Positions 37,401-49,400 of a stretch of DNA of 64,000 nucleotides are shown here, piece after piece. Made by a program: the position numbers and the translations under genes. Location: assembly GCA_951812925.1 (NCBI GenBank), contig OX638372.1, forward strand, positions 3,286,001 to 3,350,000, given 5' to 3'. The stretch comes from Calliopum simillimum (taxonomy: Eukaryota > Arthropoda > Insecta > Diptera > Lauxaniidae). Numbering within the stretch: the first letter of the stretch is position 1; the number at the start of each line of letters is the position of its first letter. The notes below the pieces were generated by a model that was given only the letters and a program-made list of their open reading frames with translations, ran no database searches and was not told the origin of the DNA.

Positions 37401-40400
37401 CAATTCTTAGTAAAATTCATAAACTTCATTGTTTATTTTATCAATTTTATAATCAAAGTTTGTTTTATTTGGTTTGATTTTTATTGTTTACTTTAAGCAT
37501 TTCTCAGATTGAAAGTTAAAAAGTTTTGAAGTTGAATGATTTCATTAATATGTACGTAATAAAATAAAATTTATTTCACAAAATTTTTTTAATCTGAACT
37601 GTGCATATTTTTATACCCTACACCCAGGGTATATTCACTTTGTCCTTCCGTTTGTAACGCAGAGAAGGAGGCGTGGCAGGTATGGAAAAGTATATATATT
37701 CATGATCAGCGTCACCTCCTGAGTCGATATAGCCATGACCGTTTGTCTGAAAGTTTCAAAATGCTATACTGAAAGATTTTTTTAAGAAAACCTAACCGAA
37801 TTTTACTCAAACACTCAGAACAATAAATTCAAGCTCTACGCAAAATCAAGTTAAGCTCGGAGGCGAGGGCGTGGCACTTCCCATATAAGCAATTTGTTCT
37901 TATACTCTCCTTATAATATACTTGAAGTGCAGTGTAGGGTATTTAGTTTTTGGCCAGGCCAAAGATACCACCCTTACTAGTTTGTAGTAACTTCAAGAAT
38001 TTTATCTACCATTTTTAGTAAACTTCCGCTTGGATTTCCTGTTTTAAACCTTTATTTGTGGTTTTATATTTATGAATTTCGCTTAAACATATTTCTGTTG
38101 TCGGAAGTTATATGTTAAAAAAAAATATGTTCAAAAATTATGTTATCAAAATAATTCAATATACATATTTTAAAAAAAATCCGGATGCATAAAAGTTAAT
38201 GTGTGTTTGGGTGATTCTACTCATTACATTACTTCGGCATACATTATTTTTTTTTTGCATCTGAGTTCAGACAAGTAGTCTAAGTTCAGCTTAGGTATTT
38301 TTTGTACCTTCCTAAAACGGGCCGGTCAAAAAAAATAAGATGCACTAATAAAAAAAAAAAAAAAAAAATAATAATAAGCTGAGAAGGCTGAGTACCTTAC
38401 GAAATAATCTTATTTAAATCTGTTTGTAAAAACCCAATTATTTTTACTACTTTAAAACAAAAATTAGATCTTTAAGTTTCCAGGACACCGAAGTCAGGAG
38501 ACTGAGGTTTATTCACTTTTCAGTCAATAAATCGTCAATACAACGCTCAACGACGAAATTGTGGAATTCTACAATAAAATGCTATGAATTTATTACCTAC
38601 AAATGTAATAAAAATTTCCCACAAAATATGTTTTTACCGAAAATACTTGCCAGGGGTCTGAAGATTTGACTAGTCGCAATACAATTCGATACGCAAAACT
38701 CGGCATACCCCAGACAAGTTAAAGCGAATCGAAGATAACTTTACTTCCTTCATACGCATTAGGGTAATTCCATGGTAACTCGCGTTACAATTAGAACACT
38801 TTTTAAGACTTTAATGGAGCTTTTGAGGCTCAGCCTTTGGATTAACAAATAAAACTGGATTCTTTATAAACAAAATACTTTGTTCTTGTTGCATATTAGT
38901 TGAAATTTTCAGTGGTAACTTAATATTTAACCAGAAAAATAATGAATAGTGCTGGTAACTCGCGTTACCATTTTTGGACAACATGTTTAGAGCGTAAATT
39001 TCTTTCGCAAGTTTCTGCGAAATTTGTGGGTAAATTTCTCTACATTAGACAGAAATAAAGCCAGAAGGATATCAATAAGTATTTCTTTATTAGAAACAAC
39101 AATATTAAGTGGTATTTTTTAAAATAATGCAAAAATTATGTGGTAACTCGCGTTACAAAAAAATTGGTAACTCGCGTTACTATCGATTTTTAGACCAATA
39201 CAGAGGGCCTTTTCAAGTCCATAGGTATAAAAATTAAAATTGGGTCAAAATACAAGAATAATAAAGAACTACTTCTGGCATTTACGCACAGGAACCAAAA
39301 CTAGATCAAAATTTAATAATTGTTTAACTAAGTCTATTATATGGCGATTGAAATTATTTATGGTTTAAATACAGATAGTATATTATCATCACAACTATTA
39401 TTGTCACCTCCAGATTCATAACTTTCCTCTGAGAAGTACCGTTTTATTTTTATACCCATTTTTACTTCTTCTGATATGCAGACTTTAACTAAAAAACGCG
39501 ATAATAACGAATTGCAATGTCCAATCTTAATTTCGACACTAAATGCTAATGTTTCTTCAATTAAACATTACTTTGAATATAGTTGAAGGTTGAAAAGAAA
39601 CCAAAAATTTTTCAATGCCTTGTCCACATTTACATGGAAATACCCATTAATAAAGCAGCAACGCGATAGACTCCAAATTCATAAAAATTTTTAGATGCTT
39701 TGATTTGCCGGGAGGCTGAGGAAAAACTCGAGTCACAAAGTTCAATAATGTATTTTTTTATAAAATTTAATATTAATAGAAGAGTTTGACAGTTATATTG
39801 AAACACTCTCATTTTAAGTACACACTCAAAGTTGAGTTTTATTTAGCATTAAAACAATCATTTCGGAAGAGAAACATGACTGAGGATTTTGGGACTTCAA
39901 TGTACAATTTTTCCATAAAATATATTTGAAATCCCTCCAATTTTCAGTGTCATACTAGACAGAATTTAGATGTTTAGTTTTGATCATAAATCAATTAAAT
40001 ATTGTTACAAAATTATGTTAAATTAGAATAATCCCTCGTGAGTAGAATAAATCTTTTATTTGCTTTTTGATATTACATTTTCATAAGCTTTATAGTTGTA
40101 GACAGGTTCGCACAGTAAAATTATTTAAGATTTTATCTGCAATGTGTAGATGCATAAATGAAATCTATTAAATTCGATTACTTCAATTAAGACTTAGCTT
40201 CCTTTACATTCCATTGCAATATGCGTAGATGTAAACTGGTTTCACAACCGGTTTTTCTTCGCGCTAACAAAGCTGAAATTCTTTGGATCTTCAAAATAAA
40301 AATACACAGAGATTCATACATATGTAAGAACCATTTCTTTTAACCATGTCATGCTGTTCATTCCTACCGCACCTGAACTGGTGTGGAAATGAACCACACA

Positions 40401-43400
40401 AGAGTTTTGAGTTTTTATTACGTCAAAGTATTTCATTCGTTCAGAATGTAGCCTCTAGTTGTTTTATTTGGTTGAATTCTCGCAGTGACTGACTGACTGA
40501 CTAACTTTGTACCCGTAGCGATGGACTGCAGTAATGCAAAACAGTTACGTTTCATTTGCTTACGCTGCGCTTCATCAATTTGCATCCAAACGGGTACAAC
40601 AACGGTTCCCTCTATGTAAGCGCTAGTTGGATATTTATTTCTCAGAGCTATTGTTTGCGTTATGGGGTACCCTTTACTTTGTATGATATCAAATTTTAAA
40701 CGGAGCTTAGTTTTTATTGCAGCCACTCTTATTTTTATCCGTTAAAAATTATTCTAGTTCCCGCATTTCACATTTCACCTTCACATATACGTGTACATAT
40801 AAGTTGAAAACAATATAATTTGGACCCCCGACCAAACTGTAAGCGGGATATCAAAATATCAAATATAAATATAAATATCAAAATATTTATTCGAAAATTA
40901 TGTAAAATTGATTTATATAGCACAATATGAATTTTATATGGTTTAAAATACTTTCATATGAACTTCTATATAAAATTTATACAAAAATAGTATAAAATAT
41001 TTTTGTATGGTGGTACTATTAAATTTTAACCAATACACTGTAATTTATTAATACTTTATTTGTACGAGTATAAATTCTATACGAACACAAGTATAAACGG
41101 TTTGTATACCAAATTGTAGCTTATTCAGTTTTTGTGGAAGTTATACTGATATGTGCTCATTTGAAGCTTGATTTACTTGATGAAGAATCAATAGCGGCTG
41201 TTAAAGTTAGTGATTCAATATCTGAAAATATTTTTTTTTCTGTGTAAATTGGTAACTTCCCAATGGGGAATGGAGCGCATCAATAGCGCATCTGAAGCGC
41301 TCTAAAGCAGCAGTGAAGCGCATCTCTCTCGTTGCCAAAAGCGCTGAAATTAACATTGGCATGTCATTGGAACGAAGCGCTTCGCTCTCGCTACCACAAA
41401 TGCTCTTTGGATGCGCATCGCTCTCGCATCCAGAAATGCTCTTTGGATGCGCATCGCTCTCGCTACCAGAAATGCTCTTTGGATGCGGATCGCTCTCGCT
41501 ACCAGAAATGCTCTTTGGATGCGCATCGCTCTCGCATTCAGAAATGCTCTTTGGATGCTTTTTAGATGACAATAAAAACATTTAAAAAATTAATTTTTAA
41601 TTGAAATTTTACGTCTTTCGTCAACAAAGACACATCAGACTATTATTTTTTTTTTTTTGATGTAATTATAATTATTTTTATTTTACTAAATTAATTCTAA
41701 TTGAAAAATTGCAAGTTGAAAACTTTTGTGTTAGGTCTGGGCCGGAGTTGAACCGAGGACCTCACGGTTGCTACAACTCTCAATCGCAGTGCCAGTCGCT
41801 AGACCACTGCTCTATCATCGCGCTCTTACGAAGACGACTTATTGATTTATTTTGTTTTGTACGTTAATACGCGACCGAAAGCGCATCGTTCTCGCTACCA
41901 GAAATGCTCTTTGGATGCGCATCGCTCTCGCATCCAGAAATGCTCTTTGGATGCGCATCGCTCTCGCTACCAGAAATGCTCTTTGGATGCGCATCACTCT
42001 CGCATCCAGAAATGCTCTTTGGATGCGCTTCGCTCTCGCTACCTATAGCGCAGAAAATATGCGCATACAAATCAGCTCTTTGGATGCGAGAAGGATGCGC
42101 ATCGCTATTGCATCTTGGGGATGCGCATCGAAATTTTCTGTTGGGTTGGTTGTTTTGGTTAACACGCATGCGCATATTTGTGTTTTTTTTTTAACTTGTT
42201 GCCTGTTTATTCAGTTTTCCCCTTCTTTTTATTTTTTTGAGTTTTGTTTAATTTCATTTTCGCATTTTTCTTACATTGCTTTGGTATTGCTTTATTTAAC
42301 ATTTGGGGCGTTTGTTGAATACGGGGAGTCGCAGAGAGAAATTGCTATTCCAGGGCACGAAATGCCAACACGTAACATCGATTGCTGTATAAAAATATTT
42401 TTAAATTTTTTATTTTATTTTACATTTTTATATCTTATATTGGAAATTATAAAACTTTGCAAGAAAAAGAGTCGCTATCTATTTTTGATGTGCGTTGCAT
42501 TTGAGGTCATTGATTCTTTTAGAAAAATGGGTACTTGGAATAATCTCAAACGTAATTTTACATGTTGACTTGTTTGGTTTGTATTCTAAAGTTGGAAAAC
42601 ACATTTTTTCGCTCTCCGATTTTTTATTTTTATTTTTATTGACTTTAGCTAATGACTCTAATGGACCAGTTAAATGTTTTTTATAAAGTCTCTGTATGTA
42701 TTTTGTTCTATGAATATTGTCTGTTTTATATTTGTCATTAAAAATCGAGTTTCTTAACAAAAACATCATTAAACGCTGTCAGATGCAAACTCAACTTAAA
42801 AACTTATAAGGGCGTTGACTGTTTGGCCTGAAACAAAAATACATAAATTAAACGTAATGTTTTTATTGGATTTAAAGTGTTGCTGTTTTAACTCTTTGTG
42901 CTTTGCGTTGAGTTCGTACCTACATATATGACAAGGACGTTTTTCACGAATTCTGTGTTTACTCAAGAGACTCTGACCTCAAATCAAAATATTGGTATGA
43001 CAAATGTATAACCGAATTACCGAAAATTAAACGAGGATTCAAAAAAATTATAAAAAAAGTATTTAATAATTTTGTATGATTTTATGACCTCGTTGATTGT
43101 AATTTTCAATAAATAAATGGGCTTTAGGTCAGTTTTTAAATTTTACTGACCTAAAGCCCATTTATTTATTGAAAAAAAAAAAAAAAAAAAAAAGTATTTT
43201 AATAGGATCTTTTTCATACTAAAATGGCCACCAAAATCAAAAAATTGGAAAAAAAATTTGAAATTTCGACTTAAAGTCCCAAAACTTTCCAAAATCCTAC
43301 TAAACTCTATAAACCAATTCCACCATTAGAAAGCTCACACACTTGGCTCAAAGTTTTCCACATGAAATTTTCTCAAAAACGTTAGGGTGAAGCAAGAATT

Positions 43401-46400
43401 TTTTTTTTTTGTAAAACTGCTAAGGGGTACATTTTAGAACCGCCCCTTCCCTAACCATACATTTTTTTGTTTTAAGATTGTGCATTTTAATAGAATTAAA
43501 AGAAAATAAAACAACAAACAGAATAACAACGTTTAACCAGTTAATGGCAGCAATAAAAGGAAAAGACAAGTCGGCTTTTACCACGCAATGCGATTGCGTA
43601 AACTTTTAACTAAAACTTAGAGGAAGGCGTCACATTATTATCACAGCATTAGTTTATATTTTTTGGAGTTGTTACTTCACATTTTACTAAAAGAGTTTGT
43701 TGCATTCTTTCTTTTATTCATTGAAGAAATATATGAAATATATTGGCTAATTGGCTTGAATGGTTTTAACGTAGGCCACATTTAATTATGTCCATTTGAA
43801 AAGGAAGCAGAGACTTGGTGAGCGGATTGGGCACATTTTTTTTTTCTTTGAAAACACCCCAACTTTCTATGATGAAACAAATTTGGATATGCATTGTTTT
43901 ATACCAAGATTTACCATTTATAACTGTTCACTGTTGGAGTGATTGAAATGATGTTGGTGGGTACTGTTTGTCTATGCGCATGCAAAGCTCGTCCCGTCGG
44001 TTTTGCAGTTAAAAAAATTTAATTCATAATTCGGCTACTGGCACGTTATTTTCTGCATAAGTTTTTGGGAACCTTCAATGATTAACATCCATTTGACAGA
44101 AGCTTAGTAAATTTTCTACAAAAAAAGTTAGGTTTTTGATGTATATCTTCGAAACGTTGAGTTGCACGATAAACCTGGGAAGCGAACTTTCTCAATTGCA
44201 AAAGCTCACAGGGAATCATTAATTTATATTAAAAATGGTCCAACAGTTTGAAAAATAATACAAAAAACGTGTGCTGAACTTGAATTCAAGCGTTTTTTAC
44301 CATTTCAAACAAAGGAAAGTGCGAAAGAGCAGTGTGAGTAAAAATGAAAACCTTCCAAATGCCGGTCTTGTCACGGCAACAATAAAGAAACCTAAAAAAA
44401 ATAGTAAAATTCAAAATGTAGGTGAATTCACAAAAGCAACCAACGTTAATTGTTTGTTTGTGATAAAGTGTTAGTGTTGTTGACAACATTTTTCTATGTT
44501 TGTCTTTCTCTTTTTTCTTTTCGCCGTGTGAGGTGCTCCCAGTTGACCTCAGGGTTAATTAATTTCAATGTAAGAGAAATCAATTGAAATAGAGACGTTT
44601 GTCACTTAATTAAAAAAATAAATTTGGGCATTTTCAGTTAAATTAAGAGAACAATAAAAATTTCAACAATTTCTTATCGGTACAGTAAGTAATAAATTTC
44701 TCAATAATGACAAGATCATAAAAATTGCTCTACTTTGATAATAATAATGAATTATTTGAATTACATAGAAACAAACTTTTAACTGACGAGCGAAATCGGT
44801 ATTGTTCTTGAATTTTGGTTATTTTTCGAGGCCAAGACGCTGTTATAATTTCAAGACCATAACAGTCTAGTTCTTGATCAAGATGCTAATTCAAACTGCT
44901 ATTCGGTCTTGGTCATTTATAGTTAATAGCCCCTTTTGAAAATTAAATCAACTATCAATATGAAATTTGAGGTTAGGAAATCTTTCATACTCATCACCCC
45001 GTAGGAATATTTTCATTAATTTTTTTTTTTCTAAGTTCAAGAACAAGACCATTATCATGACCAAAACCGAGACCTAGACTTAATGCACAAAATCAAGACT
45101 AAGACTCAATTTCAACACTGAGACCAAGACTGCTATGGTCTTGGTCTTGATCTATCTTTGCTCATCACTTATACTTTTGATCAAACTCTGACCAAAAAAC
45201 ACTTTTATTTAACTACACACTGTGCTCTCACACTACTTTTTTCACTTAAAACACGTTGTTACTGCCACTAGTCAAGAACCTGAAATGAATCAACTGAACA
45301 TGTAGAGGGCTCACTACTTGAAAGATTGGCAACTTAAGAGTTAACTGCGATTTTCGTTCTTGCTCTTAAATAGTTTATGGCCAAAAAACACAGAAATAAA
45401 AACTGTGTTAACTCAGTAATTAAACTCACTGTATATACATTGTGTGACCCTTTCATTTTTCTTTCTTTATTTTTCAAATCTTTCACTTTCTCTATTGGGT
45501 TGCTTCCGCTACTACAACTTCCACATCCCGTCATCACTTGTTAAACTTGTTTTTGTTGTAGCTACTTGCAGCTTATTTATTTTTTAATTTTTTATTTAAT
45601 TGTTGACAAAGTTGCTTTTGTTGTTATTGTACCTAAATGTTGTCACAATGATTGAAAAGTGCAACACGTACAAAAATCAACAACATTATTACATCATCGT
45701 CATATCATCATTATAAGCAACGTTAATAATGAACAAAACCATTGATGCATTTAGTAAGTTACTCGGCTATTTGGACCCCAATTTGCTGACGTTGCAACAA
45801 ACTTTATATAATTTTTTGTTACAAGAATCTTCATTTTATAATTAGACACTAAAGCAAATAGATATGATAGAACCGAGACCGGGAATGTAATTTGAAAAGT
45901 TTATTTTTGTTGTATCCCCTAATTTGGGTATGCTTTGCTGAAGATAATTATTTATATGTGATGTAAAGTCAACGTGCAGGAATACGTTTACTTTTCTAAT
46001 ACCAGACGAAAACATTTTAGATGAAGACTTGAAACACTTCTATATTTCCAGACTAATAACCGGCCATAAGACATCTAAAAATGGAAACGTGGAGCGTAAA
46101 GCACGCCTTCACTCTCTTTAGAAACAGCTCCCAAAACTTTTCGTTGGGCAGTTTGCCGAACAGAAGTATCAAAGAAAAATTAGCAATGCTTACAAAAATA
46201 ATCGTTGACCTCTCTCTCGCATACACAATAATCTAGGTAACGAAATGTGCCGCAACCTTGAAATTTATCCCCCAGCGTCTTGCTTCAAAAATGATAATTT
46301 CATTTAATATTTCTCCATTTCATCACTTCCGTCCCTGAGGTAAATAGGTATAAAGAAATAATTAAAAATGGCGAGTTTCGCACTTCACTTTCAAAAATTC

Positions 46401-49400
46401 ATTGTATTATTAAGAATCCCTCACATTCTTTTATTTACTCAGCTGTGTAAATAGATACTTTACTGGTTTTATTTTGCTTCACTTGGAACATACATATGTA
46501 CGTAGCTTCGTTTCCGATTCCACATTAAAGACGCATGACAGGTCTTTGAATGGAGTGTGGCTTCAAGCGCAATACAGTTAATTTCTTTATTGTTTTTTTT
46601 TTTTTTCTTATAATTTTTATATACGAGTATCTGTATATTTCTTATTTTGTAATTTTTTTAAAAATTTATCTATGTATTTTGAGGTTTCGCTCGAATTATA
46701 TTGCACATTCCGTGTCACGGATGACTAAACCGAGTGACATGCAATTAACGCCACTAAATTCACAATAGGATTCGGATTACAAAGACGAGTGTATACGCTC
46801 GTACAGTTAGTATGTAGTTGAAATGTTTCAATTGTAATTAAATTGGTTTTCACCAAAAGTAAAAAGTCGAAACAATAAAAGTTCATAAAAATAACAAAAG
46901 AAATAATAATAAAGAATTCCAAATTCGCGAAGCGCAAAAATTTAACAATGACGAGAAAAAAATTGCTTATTTGAATTTTCATTACATAGCTACATATTGT
47001 TTTTGTTAAGGTCGCAACGCCAACATACATCTGCTTGTTGACTGTGGCACTCCCTCTCAGGCAACTGCGACATTTGGGTTTTTTGTTTTTGCAAACAGAC
47101 TGTTTTGATGCGTCGAAAGGCCATTTGTTTCAAACTTCGTTTTTTGTCCCTCAATTCTCAGCTAAATTTCATTTGAAAAGTTAGATGGTTTGAATTAGGT
47201 GCCATTTTTAAATTACGTATGATATTTAAGACCCCTTTTCGTCCATAGAAGAAACCGTTTATCTTTATTTTACGTCTTCTAACGAACGATCCATAAGGAC
47301 CTGTTTGTTAAGGTTTGTGTACCTTTCTATGACTGGAAGTTATAATGATACTTTCAACTATAATTTTGAATACATACGTTCATATTGTTACTATATATGT
47401 TTCGCAAATAAAATCGTAACTAAAGAATCATTCTCTTTTACTTTCAGTCCAAAAAGCCAAAGGCTTGCTAACAAAAGGTAAAAATGGCACCAACAATTGT
47501 TTCGTCACCATTGGCCTGGGAAAGGAAAAATATCAGACATCTGTTAAAGAAAAAGCGGAAACTAACGTCAGCTGGAATGAGGAATGCGAACTGTATGTAC
47601 AACATAATACATTATGAATGAATAAATTTTGCCTTTAACTCAATTTAATTTTATAATTTGTTCTTGTAGAAAAATTCCCGATCAGGGCAATCGCGCTGAA
47701 TTGGTTTTGACTTGTCTACATCGAAATAATCTTGGTATTGATGAATTTCTGGGTCAAGTAACACAGCCACTCAATGAAATGGATGTTTATGATCGGCCAC
47801 GTTCCAAATGGTTCAAATTGGAAAGCAAACCTGGTAAAGAAAAAAAGAACAAGGAACGTGGTGAATTAGAAGTGCGCATTTCGTTCGTTGTGAAATCTGG
47901 GTCATTGACAGACCTTAGCAAGAAGGATAAACACAAATCTTCCATTGGGCAATTGGCTTCATCTGTTGGTGGAAGTTTGCTTTCCATTGGTACGATTGAA
48001 AAGCGTAAGGGAATAAAGAAATTTGCCAAATCACTCGGTTCCAAAATGCATTTACACAGCAAAAAGAAAAACAAAGATGGCGACGATCTATCGTTCAATG
48101 GCTCTCTTGCAAGTGTTGGCACCCCAGAAAGCTCTAATGGTGGCAGCCGACGCTATGGACAACGTGCTGGTGAAGCTGACCCTGGCGTTATCAGCGAAGA
48201 TGAAGATGAATTCGTTTTCGATAATCTATCACATAAGAGTTCAGGCAGTTCGTTGAATATACGCAGCAAAGGTTTACAGCCGCCAACACAGAATTTTGCA
48301 CCACGTGTTCCATCGCCATTGCTGGCATGCAATGGAAAAATTGGAGGTAAGCAGGAGCAACGTGAATTTGAAAAAGTACACGATATTATTATCGACGAAG
48401 GGGAGCTTGAAGAAATTGAAAACGATTTTAGCGTACGCGCTCGCACACTGCCGCCTCCCTCCAAGCCGCCTCGCACGCAGCAGCAAATAGCAAATGATCA
48501 AGCAGCTTTAAATGAAGAGAAGCTTAATGAATGGGAATCAAAACTTTATGGAAATAAATTGGATGCAGGTAAATCAGATTCGCTTAAAAGACGTTCTTGG
48601 GAAACTGCACGTGTGCCACTATCAAGCGCTAATGAAGTCCACGAAGAAAAAGAAGATACAAAAATTGAAGAAATAAATTCTCATCCGTCCAAAGATAGCA
48701 GTGCTTCGTCCTCAGATTCTGATGATGATGAAGATAAAGTAGTGCCAGCACCAGTAAAGGAGGTTAGACAAGAAATAAATTTGGATTCACCGAAGAAACC
48801 ACAATTGCAATTAGAATTGGATGATTCAACAAAAGTACAATTACGAAATAGCTTGCTTTCTCCCGAATCGGGAAAGACCAATTTCAATCAATTTAATGCT
48901 TCATTTGCAAAATTCGAACAACGAAACAGTGCTAAAATATTTAAATTAAATGAGGAAGAAGAGCAATGGAACTCACAAGCATTGATTGACAATGAATCGC
49001 AAGAAGTTACTGATGCACCAAAAGCTTTGCCCAGAAGCAGTCGTGAGGATAACGCAATAGATCTCAAAAAACAGGAAGATGAACAAAAATTGCGCTACGA
49101 ATTGAAAAGACAAGACGATCTTAAATTACAAGAAGAACAAAGGCTTCGAGAAGAAGAAAGGCAAAAAGAAGATGAAAAATTAGAAGCGGAACTCAAGTTA
49201 AACGAGCGACGCCTTCGTGAAGAAGAAGCGCAATTTCAGGAAGAATCACGTTTGCAGGATGAACAAAAGCTGCGTGAAGCAAAGCGCTTTGAAGAAGATC
49301 AAAAGCTTTTGAATTTTGCAAAACGTTCCACTTCCGTTGAGGAAAGTGATGAAGGCTTCACGACACCATCATCATCACAGCAGCAATCACCAAAGGAGAA

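Larger units (their letters stand above)
25497..47447 (+). other. large intron 1 of the Rip11-like gene, repeat-rich
   Basis: About 22 kb without a convincing nested gene. It contains two foldback elements, an interrupted dispersed element, a tRNA-like sequence, an element with 36-bp arrays, a second copy of the fly dispersed repeat, a perfect hairpin, and a block of degenerate TGGTCTTG/CAAGACCA words (about 44790-45180). Stretches with nothing recognisable include 25.6-29.1 kb, 32.3-33.6 kb, 35.5-37.6 kb and 45.2-47.4 kb. Confidence 0.65.

Noticed and set aside
40433..40735. Minus-strand ORF of about 100 codons (FDIIQSKGYPITQTIALRNK...)
   Set aside because: No ATG at its start, no recognised domain, and no poly(A) or splice context; kept only as a curiosity.
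41374..42045. CRISPR-like array
   Set aside because: Units are contiguous, with no unique spacers, in a eukaryotic nuclear context.
41207..42568. Long frames over the 36-bp arrays on both strands
   Set aside because: The 36-bp unit is a multiple of three without stops in several frames, so periodic frames arise automatically; no non-repetitive coding part is recognisable.
47629..47669. Possible alternative start (MPLTQFNF...) for the large Rip11 ORF
   Set aside because: These codons lie in the 77-bp intron between exons 2 and 3; the splice sites at 47593 and 47669 and the C2 domain continuity show the true reading.
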